Shown in pieces: positions 8,350-16,703 of a stretch of DNA of 64,000 nucleotides. Source of the stretch: Albirhodobacter sp048262715 (lineage in GTDB: Bacteria; Pseudomonadota; Alphaproteobacteria; Rhodobacterales; Rhodobacteraceae); the NCBI GenBank assembly GCA_048262715.1, contig JBLXEV010000014.1:1-64000 (forward strand). The letters run 5' to 3'. Every line of letters begins with the position of its first letter. The first letter of the stretch is position 1. The notes beneath the pieces are model-generated. The model had not been told where the DNA came from and searched no databases. It was given only the letters and a program-made list of their open reading frames with translations. Position numbers and translations under genes: made by a program.

Positions 8350-9156
8350 TCAACGATAGACGTTGGGCACTGTCAGCGACGGCACGTCGCCACCGATCCA
8401 TTTCTCATACAGCTCGTCATAGCGCCCTGTGCGGACTTGCTGGTTCACGAACAGGTTGAGGTAGTTCAGCAGGCCGTAATCATCGCGGCGCGCGAACAGC
8501 GCCACATAGTCGATATCGAACGGCGCTTTGCCGACAACTTCGATGCTCGGGAAATTCCCTGTTTTCACATTCGCTTGCGCGACGGTGGAGGTCGAAACCG
8601 TGGCTTCAAGCTGGCCTTGGCTCAGCGCGAGGAAGACATCGGCTTGGGTCTGGTAGGGGCGGAATTCGCCCTCGCCCCAGGCCTTGACCTGCTCTTCCAA
8701 AGCGATGGCCTCATAGGTGCCCGCAACCGCGCCAACGGTATGGCCCTTCATGCCCTCGAACGAGGTGATGCCGGTCGATGTATTGGCCGTCACTGCCATT
8801 TCAAAGGCGAAATAGGGCACAGAGAAGCCAACGGTTTTCGCGCGCTCCAGCGTGTCGGAGGTCGAGGCGACGCCAACATCCACGCGGCCCGACATCAGCG
8901 CCGGAATCCGCTCGGGGAACGGGGTCTCGACGATTTCCGCCGTCACGCCAAGCGCGGCCGCCAGATCGTTGCAATAATCCACGTCAAAACCGATCGGCTC
9001 GTTCTTGTCGTCGCGCATCCCCATCGGCGGGAAATCCAGCACAACTGCGCAGCGCAGAGTGCCCGAAGAGATGATGTCATCAAGCTTGTCTGCTTGCGCG
9101 GCCCCCGCGAAGCAAGCGGTCGCGAGAAGGGCGGCGGTGAGCGTCATCTTTTTCAT
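8350..9156 (-). CDS. Amino acid ABC transporter periplasmic binding protein (family 3)
   Basis: The 268-residue protein starts with a Sec signal peptide (MKKMTLTAALLATACFAGAA, cleavage near AQA-DK) and continues as a family-3 solute-binding protein with LRCAVVLDFPPMGM at the ligand-binding start. I chose the ATG at 9156: an AGAGGAAA ribosome site lies just upstream and the reading gives a proper signal peptide, whereas the longer reading adds a charged 21-residue leader. It captures a polar amino acid in the periplasm for the permease pair. Divergent from the GntR/FCD gene at 9381, so control by it is likely. Confidence 0.92.
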   Translation of the reverse strand: MKKMTLTAALLATACFAGAAQADKLDDIISSGTLRCAVVLDFPPMGMRDDKNEPIGFDVDYCNDLAAALGVTAEIVETPFPERIPALMSGRVDVGVASTSDTLERAKTVGFSVPYFAFEMAVTANTSTGITSFEGMKGHTVGAVAGTYEAIALEEQVKAWGEGEFRPYQTQADVFLALSQGQLEATVSTSTVAQANVKTGNFPSIEVVGKAPFDIDYVALFARRDDYGLLNYLNLFVNQQVRTGRYDELYEKWIGGDVPSLTVPNVYR

Positions 9157-9359
9157 ATTTTTGTTTTCCTCTCTGTTGATTCTTCCTCTCACCATGAAAG
9201 ATTTACTTCTTTTTGGCAATAATTTTCATAAAAGAAAAATTCGGGAGGAAGCAGGGCGGCGCTCGACAGGGCAAAGCCCCGCGCGGCTCTGCTGGGAACC
9301 TCTCGGATCGTGGCTTTCGCAAGCGGTTGTGAATAAGGGGAAACCCACTATTATTCAGT

Positions 9360-9369
9360 TTGTCGACAA
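9360..9369. promoter_or_regulatory. Palindrome TTGTCGACAA before the GntR/FCD gene
   Basis: A perfect 10-bp palindrome ends 11 bp before the ATG at 9381 and overlaps the region just ahead of the ribosome site. The same ten bases occur at 10136-10145 and a close variant at 12998-13007. Recurrence only at gaps before co-functional genes suggests an operator, probably autoregulation by the adjacent FCD regulator. Confidence 0.6.
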
Positions 9370-9380
9370 GAAGGTGCCAG

Positions 9381-10085
9381 ATGACAAAACCCCCGAAGTC
9401 CAAAACTCCCGAACGTAAACGCGGCTCTGGGGTGCAATTCGTTTATGACACTTTGCGCGACGAGATCTTGGAGCTGATCTTGCCTCCGGGAAGCCCGATT
9501 GACGAGATCCAGCTCTCCGAGCGGCTCGAGATGTCGCGCACGCCGATCCGCGAGGCGCTGGTGCGGCTGGCGAGTGAGGGCTTGGTGACGACGCTGCCCA
9601 ATCGCTCTACCGTGGTGTCGAATATCGACTTCCTGAATCTGCACACGTTTTTTGACGCGATGACGCTGATGTACCGTGTTACCACGCGGCTGGCGGCGCA
9701 GTTCCACACACCTGCGGATATGGCGGCCATTCGGGCGCAGCAGGCCGCGTTCGCCGCCGCCGTTGAGGCGCAGGATGCTTTGGCGATGATCGCGACCAAC
9801 CGCGAGTTCCATGCGGTGATCGCGCGGGCAGGGCGTAACCCCTATTATGAATCGCTCTGTTTGCGCCTGTTGGATGAGGGCCGCCGCCTGCTCCGGATGT
9901 ATTATTCCTCCTTTGAGGATCGTTTGCCGCATCGTTACGTGCAGGAACATGATGACCTGATCGCGGTGATCGAGGCGCGCGATGTGGCGCAGGCCGACAA
10001 GCTCGCCGCGACTCATGCGGATCAGATCGTGCAGCAGATCCAGGCGTTAATCTCGCGGGATCGTCGGCAGAATATTACCCTGTAA
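9381..10085 (+). CDS. GntR-family regulator, FCD subfamily
   Basis: The 234-residue protein has an N-terminal winged helix (about residues 15-75; IQLSERLEMSRTPIREAL) and an all-alpha FCD ligand domain (about 85-220) with conserved NREFHAVI and HDDLIAVIEA helices carrying metal-ligand histidines. The ATG at 9381 follows AAGGTG and gives MTKPPKSKTPERK, a usual basic N-terminus. It stands between the leftward ABC importer and the rightward deaminase/dehydrogenase/TRAP genes. With matching palindromes before three units, it is likely the repressor of the trans-4-hydroxyproline branch, released by a pathway acid. Confidence 0.9.
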   Translation: MTKPPKSKTPERKRGSGVQFVYDTLRDEILELILPPGSPIDEIQLSERLEMSRTPIREALVRLASEGLVTTLPNRSTVVSNIDFLNLHTFFDAMTLMYRVTTRLAAQFHTPADMAAIRAQQAAFAAAVEAQDALAMIATNREFHAVIARAGRNPYYESLCLRLLDEGRRLLRMYYSSFEDRLPHRYVQEHDDLIAVIEARDVAQADKLAATHADQIVQQIQALISRDRRQNITL

Positions 10086-10135
10086 CCCACTTTAACGGAT
10101 AGGTTTTTATCCGGTTTTTCGCGTTTAAATTTTTC

Positions 10136-10145
10136 TTGTCGACAA
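10136..10145. promoter_or_regulatory. Palindrome TTGTCGACAA before deaminase copy 2
   Basis: The perfect palindrome lies in an A/T-rich stretch 98 bp before the ATG at 10244. Flanks extend the symmetry loosely (TTTTTC left, AAAAAGA right). It is identical to the site at 9360-9369, supporting a shared regulator. Confidence 0.6.
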
Positions 10146-10243
10146 AAAGAATACAAAAGGTATGTTTATCTCAACCCAGTGATTCCGAGGGCCACACAGG
10201 CTTCCCGAAATTTCGATGCTGGTTCCTTTTCGTGGAGAGACAC

Positions 10244-11206
10244 ATGACCTCGACTATCTTTTCCGGCTGCATCCCCGCCCTGATGACCCCCTGCACCCCT
10301 GATCGCAAACCAGATTTCGATGCGCTGGTGCGGATGGGGAAATCCATGATCGAACAGGGAATGCGTGCCGTTGTGTATTGCGGCTCGATGGGCGATTGGC
10401 CGCTTTTGACCGATGCGGAGCGGATGCAAGGCGTCGAGCGCCTCGTGGAGGCGGGCGTTCCGGTGATCGTTGGCACGGGGGCTGTGAACTCGGCCTTGGC
10501 CGTTGCCCATGCTGCCCATGCGCAAAAGGTCGGCGCGCATGGGTTGATGGTGATCCCGCGGGTTCTGTCGCGCGGCTCCTCCATCGCGGCGCAGCGGGCG
10601 CATTTCAAGGCGGTTTTGGCGGCAGCACCGGATCTGCCTGCGGTGATCTACAACAGCCCGTATTACGGGTTCGCCACCCGCGCGGAGCTGTTCTTCGCGC
10701 TGCGGGCTGAGCATCCGAACCTCGTCGGTTTCAAGGAATTCGGGGGCGCGGAAGATATGCGCTACGCGGCGGAGAACATCACCAGCCGTGATGACAACGT
10801 CACCCTGATGATCGGCGTCGATACAACCGTGTTCCATGGTTTCGTCAATTGCGGTGCAACGGGTGCGATTACGGGGATCGGCAACGTGCTCCCGAAAGTC
10901 GTGCTGCATCTCGTCGCGCTCTCGCAGGCCGCCGCCGCGGGCGATGTCGAGGCGCGCAAGGCTGCGCTGGAACTGGAAGCGGCGCTGGGGGTGTTGTCCT
11001 CCTTCGATGAAGGGGCCGATCTTGTTCTCTACTATAAATATATGATGGTTCTGGAGGGGCATGCGGAATACGCGCTGCATTTCAACGAGACCGATGCGCT
11101 GTCGGAGAGCCAGCGCGGCTATGTTGAGGCGCAGTATAATTTGTTCCGCACATGGTATGCGGCATGGATCCAGCAAGGCGGCGCTGTGGCGAAATACGCT
11201 GCCTGA
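10244..11206 (+). CDS. DapA-family lyase, probable 1-pyrroline-4-hydroxy-2-carboxylate deaminase (copy 2)
   Basis: The 320-residue protein is a close relative of the one at 1479-2438, sharing YNSPYYG with the catalytic tyrosine, GFKEFGGA with the Schiff-base lysine and the conserved PRVLSRG stretch. The ATG at 10244 has GGAGAG upstream and gives MTSTIFSGCIPALMTP, matching copy 1. Its product, alpha-ketoglutarate semialdehyde, would be oxidised by the next gene's enzyme. Carrying two near-copies under different regulators (Xre-cupin side and FCD side) suggests the two hydroxyproline sub-operons were assembled separately. Exact substrate is inferred. Confidence 0.86.
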   Translation: MTSTIFSGCIPALMTPCTPDRKPDFDALVRMGKSMIEQGMRAVVYCGSMGDWPLLTDAERMQGVERLVEAGVPVIVGTGAVNSALAVAHAAHAQKVGAHGLMVIPRVLSRGSSIAAQRAHFKAVLAAAPDLPAVIYNSPYYGFATRAELFFALRAEHPNLVGFKEFGGAEDMRYAAENITSRDDNVTLMIGVDTTVFHGFVNCGATGAITGIGNVLPKVVLHLVALSQAAAAGDVEARKAALELEAALGVLSSFDEGADLVLYYKYMMVLEGHAEYALHFNETDALSESQRGYVEAQYNLFRTWYAAWIQQGGAVAKYAA

Positions 11207-11219
11207 CATCGCGACTGCG

Positions 11220-11250
11220 AAGGCCCTCCCATAAACGGGGGGCCTTTTAT
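11220..11250 (+). terminator. Hairpin between deaminase copy 2 and KGSA dehydrogenase
   Basis: AAGGCCC-T-CCC pairs with GGG-GGGCCTT around a six-base loop (one bulged T) and is followed by TTATCTT. It lies 13 bp after the stop and may end or attenuate the transcript before the dehydrogenase gene. Confidence 0.55.
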
Positions 11251-11338
11251 CTTGCCTGCGCGAGATATTCGAAAACGGCAGGCGGCCCCGCATTTGCGGG
11301 GGATGCCGCTGCCACAGCTTGCAAAAAGGAATGACGAT

Positions 11339-12856
11339 ATGGCCTTTACCCCTCACGGCAAACACTTGATCGCAGGCGATTGGGTCGCCTCGGATGAGAC
11401 CTTCCCCTCCCACCCTGCGCAGGGGCCATCGCATTCGTTTTCGGTTGGAACGGCAGAGCTTGTGAATTGCGCCTGCGAGGCGGCGGAAGAGGCGTTCTGG
11501 ACATACGGCTATAGCACGCGCAGCGCGCGGGCGGCGTTTTTGAACGCGATTGCCGAGGAAATCGACGCCCGTGGCGCGCAGATCACCGAGATCGGCACGC
11601 AGGAAACCGGCCTTCCCGCCGCGCGGTTGGAAGGCGAGCGCGGGCGCACCGTGGGCCAGTTGCGGCTGTTCGCGGAGCATATCTTGAAGGGCGATTATCT
11701 GGACCGCCGCCATGATGCGGCGCTGCCGGATCGGCCCCCTGCGCCGCGCCCCGAGATCACCTTGATGCAGCGCCCGATTGGCCCCGTCGCGGTCTTCGGG
11801 GCCTCGAATTTCCCGCTGGCGTTCTCGGTCGCGGGCGGCGACACGGCGGCGGCTTTGGCGGCGGGATGCCCTGTCGTGGTCAAAGGCCATTCCGCCCATC
11901 CGGGCACTGGTGAAATCGTGGCGGAGGCGATCCTCGCCGCAAGTGCGCGGACGGGGATGCCTAAAGGTGTCTTCTCGCTGATCCAAGGCGGCAATCGTGC
12001 GGTCGGGCAGGCGGTTGTCGAGCATCCGCTGATCAAGGCCGTCGGGTTTACCGGCAGCTTGGCCGGTGGGCGGGCGCTGTTCGATCTGTGCGCCGCGCGG
12101 CCCGAGCCGATTCCGTTCTTCGGGGAATTGGGATCTGTGAACCCGATGTTCCTGCTGCCGCAAGCGGTTGAGGCACGGGCGGAAGCGTTGGGCAAGGGCT
12201 GGGCGGGCTCGCTGACGATGGGCGCGGGGCAGTTCTGCACCAACCCCGGGATTGCCGTTGTGGTGGAAGGATCGGGCGCTGATCGCTTCACCCGTGCGGC
12301 GGCACAGGCGTTGGAAGCGGTCGCGGCGCAGATGATGCTCACCGATGGGATCGCGCAGGCCTATGGCGCGGGGTGCGAGCGGCTCGCGGCGCAGCCTGCG
12401 GCGCGCGCGGTATATGTCGCGCAAAGCGAAGGGCGCAGCGCAGCCCCCGCTTTGTTCGAGACAACGGGCGCAGAATTCCGCGCAAATTCTGCGTTGCATG
12501 AGGAAGTTTTCGGGCCCCTCGGCCTGATCGTTCGGGTCGGCTCGGTCGAGGAGATGGACGCGCTCGCCCGCGATCTGGAAGGCCAATTGACCGTCACTTT
12601 GCATATGGATGACGGCGATGCGCAGACCGCGCGCCGCTTGCTTCCGGTGTTGGAGCGCAAAGCAGGGCGGGTCTTGGCGAATGGGTTCCCCACGGGGGTC
12701 GAGGTGGTGGAGTCCATGGTCCATGGCGGGCCCTATCCGGCCAGCACCAACTTCGGCGCGACGAGTGTGGGAACGCTGTCGATCCGGCGGTTCTTGCGGC
12801 CTGTGTCCTACCAAAACCTGCCCAAGGCCCTGCTACCGCAGGATGCTGCTGTGTAA
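11339..12856 (+). CDS. Alpha-ketoglutarate semialdehyde (2,5-dioxovalerate) dehydrogenase, copy 1
   Basis: The 505-residue aldehyde dehydrogenase has the cofactor segment GASNFPLAFS (about residue 155), the general-base glutamate in GELGSVNP and the nucleophilic cysteine in GQFCTNPG (about residue 300). GFTGSLAGGRALFDL is typical of the KGSADH type that follows hydroxyproline and aldarate pathways. It would oxidise alpha-ketoglutarate semialdehyde to alpha-ketoglutarate with NAD(P). The ATG at 11339 (MAFTPHGKHLIAG) is chosen because its paralogue at 52126 starts in the same way. It follows deaminase copy 2, which makes its substrate. Confidence 0.92.
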   Translation: MAFTPHGKHLIAGDWVASDETFPSHPAQGPSHSFSVGTAELVNCACEAAEEAFWTYGYSTRSARAAFLNAIAEEIDARGAQITEIGTQETGLPAARLEGERGRTVGQLRLFAEHILKGDYLDRRHDAALPDRPPAPRPEITLMQRPIGPVAVFGASNFPLAFSVAGGDTAAALAAGCPVVVKGHSAHPGTGEIVAEAILAASARTGMPKGVFSLIQGGNRAVGQAVVEHPLIKAVGFTGSLAGGRALFDLCAARPEPIPFFGELGSVNPMFLLPQAVEARAEALGKGWAGSLTMGAGQFCTNPGIAVVVEGSGADRFTRAAAQALEAVAAQMMLTDGIAQAYGAGCERLAAQPAARAVYVAQSEGRSAAPALFETTGAEFRANSALHEEVFGPLGLIVRVGSVEEMDALARDLEGQLTVTLHMDDGDAQTARRLLPVLERKAGRVLANGFPTGVEVVESMVHGGPYPASTNFGATSVGTLSIRRFLRPVSYQNLPKALLPQDAAV

Positions 12857-12880
12857 TCTAATCCGCTGTTTTGGGGATGG

Positions 12881-12902
12881 GGGCGGCGCCGATATGTCGC
12901 CC
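12881..12902 (+). terminator. Weak hairpin after KGSA dehydrogenase copy 1
   Basis: A 7-bp stem GGGCGGC / GTCGCCC (one G-U pair) with an eight-base loop lies 24 bp after the stop. There is no T-run, so it may only be a weak or Rho-assisted terminator. Confidence 0.3.
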
Positions 12903-12997
12903 TCACCTCTGCCGAGACCAGCCAAACGCGCCAAATTTTTATCGTCTTAGCCTTTTTCCAAAGCGCCTTTCGCAACCCTATTCTTTTTGTATTTTTT

Positions 12998-13007
12998 ATG
13001 TCGACAC
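12998..13007. promoter_or_regulatory. ATGTCGACAC, variant of the TTGTCGACAA palindrome, before the TRAP operon
   Basis: The core TGTCGACA (12999-13006) is identical to the cores at 9361 and 10137. It sits after an A/T run (ATTTTTTA) 82 bp before the TRAP binding-protein ATG. A second GTCGAC at 13048-13053 could be a half-site. This ties the TRAP importer to the same regulator. Confidence 0.5.
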
Positions 13008-13088
13008 AAATGGGGCGATTTGCTTACGATGAGACTCACATACCGCGGTCGACACGAAACTGCGGAACCCCAACAAAAAGAGAGGACG

Positions 13089-14150
13089 ATGAAGATGTTT
13101 TCAAAACCGCTGATCTGGGCCGGAGCCCTGTCGCTGATGGCGACAAGCGCCTTTGCACAAGAGGTGACGTGGCGGGTGCCGACCTCGGTGCCGGAAGGCT
13201 CGCCCTTCTATGTGAACTTCCTTGAGCGCTTTGCCGATAACGTCGATATGCTCACCGATGGCGCGGTCGAGGTGCAGCCTTTCGGCGCGGGGATCCTCGT
13301 TCCGGCGTTGCAAGTCTATGACGGTGTGCGCGACGGGATCGTCGAGGCGGGGCATTCCACGCCGAGCTATCTGGTCAACCAAAACCCCGTAAACGCGATC
13401 TTCTCGGGCTTCCCGGGCGGGATGGGGCCGGAGGCTTACGCGACATGGATCTATGAGGGCGGCGGCAAGGAAAAGCTGCAATCCATCCGCGATGCGGACG
13501 GGTTTAAATCCTTGGTCGTCGGTATCGGCTCGTCAGAAATCATGGCCCATGCCAACAAACCGATCCGCACGGCGGAAGATCTCAAAGGCCTGAAATACCG
13601 CACCTCTGGCCCATGGGCAGAAGTGATGCGCGATTACTTCGGCGCTGTCCCGACCGTCGTGCCGCCGGGCGAGATTTACACCCTGCTGGAGCGCAAAGGC
13701 GTCGATGCGATTGAATGGGGCCCGCCCTCGGCTAACTTGCCCGAAGGCTTCCACGAAGCCGCGCCCTATATCATCACGCCCGGTGTGCACCAGCCGACCT
13801 TCCTGTGGGAAGTGGTTCTGAAGCAAGAGACTTGGGACGCGCTGGATGAGGCGCTCAAGCCCAAGATCGAAGCTGCGGCGGAGTTGACGACCCTGCAATC
13901 GCTGCTGAACTTCTACGATCTCGACATGAAGGCGATGGACACTTTCCGCAACAGCAAGGCCGAGGTGATCGAGCTTGATCCCGCCTTCGCGGATGAGCTT
14001 TCCGCCGCTGGGGTGGATTGGATCAAGAAGACCGCCGCTGCCCAAAAAGAGGCTGGAAACGGCCAGATGTCGGAAATTCTGGACGATTACCTCGCCTATG
14101 AGGATCGCTGGAAAGCCGAGAGCGGCTATCTGATCCGCAACGGGCAATAA
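13089..14150 (+). CDS. TRAP transporter periplasmic binding protein (DctP family)
   Basis: The 353-residue protein begins with a Sec signal peptide (MKMFSKPLIWAGALSLMATSAFA-QE). The mature part matches TRAP binding proteins of the longer, TakP/alpha-keto-acid-like group, including VPTSVPEGSPFYVNF at the start, LKGLKYRTSGPWAEV and the GVDAIEWGPPSANL dimer-region stretch. The ATG at 13089 follows GAGGACG. It delivers a carboxylate ligand to the DctQ/DctM pair encoded directly downstream. Being part of the palindrome-marked set, it may import hydroxyproline, a derivative or a related keto/hydroxy acid; the ligand itself cannot be read. Confidence 0.9.
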   Translation: MKMFSKPLIWAGALSLMATSAFAQEVTWRVPTSVPEGSPFYVNFLERFADNVDMLTDGAVEVQPFGAGILVPALQVYDGVRDGIVEAGHSTPSYLVNQNPVNAIFSGFPGGMGPEAYATWIYEGGGKEKLQSIRDADGFKSLVVGIGSSEIMAHANKPIRTAEDLKGLKYRTSGPWAEVMRDYFGAVPTVVPPGEIYTLLERKGVDAIEWGPPSANLPEGFHEAAPYIITPGVHQPTFLWEVVLKQETWDALDEALKPKIEAAAELTTLQSLLNFYDLDMKAMDTFRNSKAEVIELDPAFADELSAAGVDWIKKTAAAQKEAGNGQMSEILDDYLAYEDRWKAESGYLIRNGQ

Positions 14151-14167
14151 GCCAACAGGGGGCGATT

Positions 14168-14713
14168 ATGAAAAGACTGTTTCTCGCCGTGGCTGACGGC
14201 ATTTCAGCAAGTCTCGGATATGCCGCGCAAGCGATGGTTCTGATCCTGATCGTCTCGATGCTCTATGAGGTGTTGGCGCGCTATGTCTTTGGCGCGCCAA
14301 CCGAATGGGCCTTCGATATCGCCTATATGAGCACGGGCATTCTATTCGTCCTCGGGGCGGCGCAAGCGCTGCGCGAAGATGCCCATGTGCGGATTGATTT
14401 CCTCTCCTCAAAGATGCCCGCGCGGCTGCGCGGGATGATCGACGGGATTGCGTTTCTGGTCATCCTCTGCCCGATCTTCGGTAAATTATCCGCAATCGCG
14501 GGCGAGCGGGCGCTGCGGGCCTATGTCACCTCTGAGGTCGAACATGTCAGCCCTTGGGCACCGTTGATGTGGCCGTTTTATACCGCGCTTGCGGTCGGGT
14601 TGGGGGCGCTTGCGCTGCAACTCGCCGCAGAAGGGCTCCGCGCTTTTCTGACCCCTCCAAAAGATCCGAGCGCCGATCCCCGCGCTGCTGATACGTTCAA
14701 GATCGAGGCTTGA
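14168..14713 (+). CDS. TRAP transporter small membrane subunit (DctQ family)
   Basis: This 181-residue inner-membrane protein has four hydrophobic segments and the DctQ hallmarks YEVLARYVFGAPTEWAFD and ALREDAHVRIDFL. It links the binding protein to the large DctM subunit. GGGGG lies just before the ATG at 14168, and its stop is one base before the DctM start, so the two are translationally coupled. Confidence 0.92.
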   Translation: MKRLFLAVADGISASLGYAAQAMVLILIVSMLYEVLARYVFGAPTEWAFDIAYMSTGILFVLGAAQALREDAHVRIDFLSSKMPARLRGMIDGIAFLVILCPIFGKLSAIAGERALRAYVTSEVEHVSPWAPLMWPFYTALAVGLGALALQLAAEGLRAFLTPPKDPSADPRAADTFKIEA

Positions 14714-14714
14714 T

Positions 14715-16025
14715 ATGACCACCGCCGCATTGATGTTCCCCGCGCTTTTCGCGCTTATTCTCATGGGCCTTCCGGTCGCCTTCGCCTTGGTGATCGTCTC
14801 CGTCGGGGCGGGGCTGATGGCCTTCGGCCTCGTTGGTTTCAACCAGCTTTACGGATCGTTCTATTCCGCCTCGACGAATTTTATCCTCTCGGCAATCCCG
14901 ATGTTCATCCTGATGGGCGCCTTGCTGGAGCGTTCGGGCATTGCGGAGCGGCTCTTTCGGGTGATGAATATGTGGCTGGGCCGTCTGCCCGGTGGCCTCG
15001 CCTTGGCGACGATTGCGATGGGCGCTGTGTTCGCCGCGGCGGCGGGCGTCGTCGGCGCGGTCGAGGTGATGATCGGGATGATGGCGATCCCCGCGATGCA
15101 GCGCGCACGCTATGATAACAAGCTGATCGCGGGCACGATCTGCGCGGGCGGATCCTTGGGGACGATGATCCCGCCCTCGGTGATTGCGGTGATGTATGCG
15201 TCTTTGGCGCAAATGTCGGTGGGCAAATTGCTGGCAGGGATGATGATCCCGGGGCTGATCATGGTGCTGCTGTTCTTGGGCTATATCGCGGTGCAAGGCG
15301 CGCTTTTCCCGCCCACACCCCAAGAGGGCGATCCGGAGGAGGAGCAATTCACCCTGTCGGAGAAGCTCTGGGCGACGGTCACGACGATGGTGCCGGTGTT
15401 TTTGCTGATCTTCGCGGTGCTCGGCTCGATCCTTGGCGGGATTGCCTCGCCGACCGAGGCCGCCGCCGTTGGCGCGGCAGGGGCATTGGTGCTGTGCATT
15501 GCCAATCGCCGCTTTGATGCCGTGGTGCTGCGCGACTCCTTGGCGATCACCGTGCGGATTTCGGCAATGATTTTGCTGATCGTCGCGGCGGGCACGATGT
15601 TCATGGGGGTTTTCGCGGCAAATGGTGGTGCGCGGTTGATCCGCGATTTCATCGAGGGCGCAGGGCTGGGGACCACGGGGATGATCGTGTTTTTCTTGCT
15701 GGTGGTGTTCATCCTCGGCTTCGTGCTGGATTGGACAGCGAATGTGCTGATCTGCGTGCCGTTGTTCATGCCCTTCATCCGGTCCTCCGGCATTGATCCG
15801 ATCTGGTTCGCGACGCTCGTGCTGATCGTGATCCAAACCGGATATCTAACCCCGCCGATGGCCTCGTCGATCTTCTACCTCAAATCGATTGCCCCGCCTG
15901 ATATGACCTATGGCCAGATGTGTCGCGGGGTGCTGCCGTTCATCGGCCTGCAGATCCTGACTTTGATCCTGATCGTGATCTTCCCTGAGCTGGCGACGTG
16001 GCTGCCCGATAAGCTGGTCGGCTAG
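14715..16025 (+). CDS. TRAP transporter large membrane subunit (DctM family)
   Basis: The 436-residue protein has about twelve membrane segments, including the family stretches SAIPMFILMGALLERSGI, GGSLGTMIPPSVIAVMYA and ASPTEAAAVGAAGALVL. It forms the sodium-driven channel of the importer. It is the last gene of the TRAP operon and is followed by a strong hairpin. Confidence 0.93.
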   Translation: MTTAALMFPALFALILMGLPVAFALVIVSVGAGLMAFGLVGFNQLYGSFYSASTNFILSAIPMFILMGALLERSGIAERLFRVMNMWLGRLPGGLALATIAMGAVFAAAAGVVGAVEVMIGMMAIPAMQRARYDNKLIAGTICAGGSLGTMIPPSVIAVMYASLAQMSVGKLLAGMMIPGLIMVLLFLGYIAVQGALFPPTPQEGDPEEEQFTLSEKLWATVTTMVPVFLLIFAVLGSILGGIASPTEAAAVGAAGALVLCIANRRFDAVVLRDSLAITVRISAMILLIVAAGTMFMGVFAANGGARLIRDFIEGAGLGTTGMIVFFLLVVFILGFVLDWTANVLICVPLFMPFIRSSGIDPIWFATLVLIVIQTGYLTPPMASSIFYLKSIAPPDMTYGQMCRGVLPFIGLQILTLILIVIFPELATWLPDKLVG

Positions 16026-16034
16026 AGATGCGCC

Positions 16035-16067
16035 GCCGCGCGGGAGGGGATGATCCTTCCGCGCGGC
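16035..16067 (+). terminator. Hairpin terminator after the TRAP operon
   Basis: A 13-bp stem, GCCGCGCGGGAGG against CCTTCCGCGCGGC (one G-U pair), with a seven-base loop lies 10 bp after the DctM stop. No T-run follows, so termination may be Rho-assisted. Confidence 0.6.
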
Positions 16068-16189
16068 CGCATACCCAACGGCTTTGGCGGGCTGTCGATC
16101 ATCATGATGTCGTTCTGAAAGAAATTCTTGGGTCCAAGCGAGACATATAGGCGGCAACGCGGATCGTTACCTACAAGCTAAGTTCCTAC

Positions 16190-16448
16190 CGGGCGCGAGG
16201 CCCATATGGCGGCGCACTGACGATTGGACGCTGAGCTGATCAAGGATTTCACCCTCAATTGCGCTGGTTTGGATGGCTTCATCGCTCAGCAGCTCGATGC
16301 GCAACTGCGTACGATCAGGCTAGCTGACGTGATACACGGCCCCGATGATCTCGTCGGAGGATAGCAAAAACATCTGCTCCATCTGCGCCAGAAGGGCGGC
16401 GTAATACCGGAAGTCCGGCCAATCGGGCGATGTCCAGCTCCATGGCAT
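16190..16448 (-). pseudogene. N-terminal fragment of a Fic-family protein (DUF4172-like domain), disrupted
   Basis: Reading leftward from an ATG at 16448, the frame gives MPWSWTSPDWPDFRYYAALL, then stops at TAG (16322-16320), and continues in the same frame with RIELLSDEAIQTSAIEGEIL and DQLSVQSSVRRHMGLAPG. These are hallmarks of the N-terminal helical domain of Fic proteins: the W-x-x-PDWP-F start and the S-AIEGE inhibitory-type motif. Beyond GLAPG the similarity ends, and no HPFxxGNGR Fic core is found in the following bases. So the gene has both an internal stop and a lost catalytic domain. It sits in a 678-bp gap between the TRAP operon and the MDR gene, where nothing else was recognised apart from the terminator hairpin. 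Confidence 0.7.
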
Positions 16449-16703
16449 GAACGATAGGCCCCTTTTCTATCGCTCATATTTGGATCATCAATGACGCACA
16501 GAGATCAACGCTAAGGCTCATGAGAGGCGCAATCCGCTTGTTTCAATGGGCATTTTAGGCCCCGCAAGCGCTTTGCGTTTGTCTCAGGCATTGTCAGCAC
16601 TATCTAACCACGGGTTGGCACTTCTGGCCGAGGCGTGCTTTCGATCTTTCGCACGCTCGCGACGGGTGCCCTTCCTCGCGAAACCAAATTTGGAGACCTC
16701 GCC

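Noticed and set aside
10166..12814. 882-codon open frame on the minus strand
   Set aside because: It lies antisense to deaminase copy 2 and KGSA dehydrogenase copy 1, both of which have full family motifs; the antisense reading is arginine-rich with no recognisable domain and is due to GC-rich codon bias.
16286..16477. 63-codon minus-strand open frame near the Fic fragment
   Set aside because: It is out of frame with the Fic-like reading, which explains the conserved motifs better.
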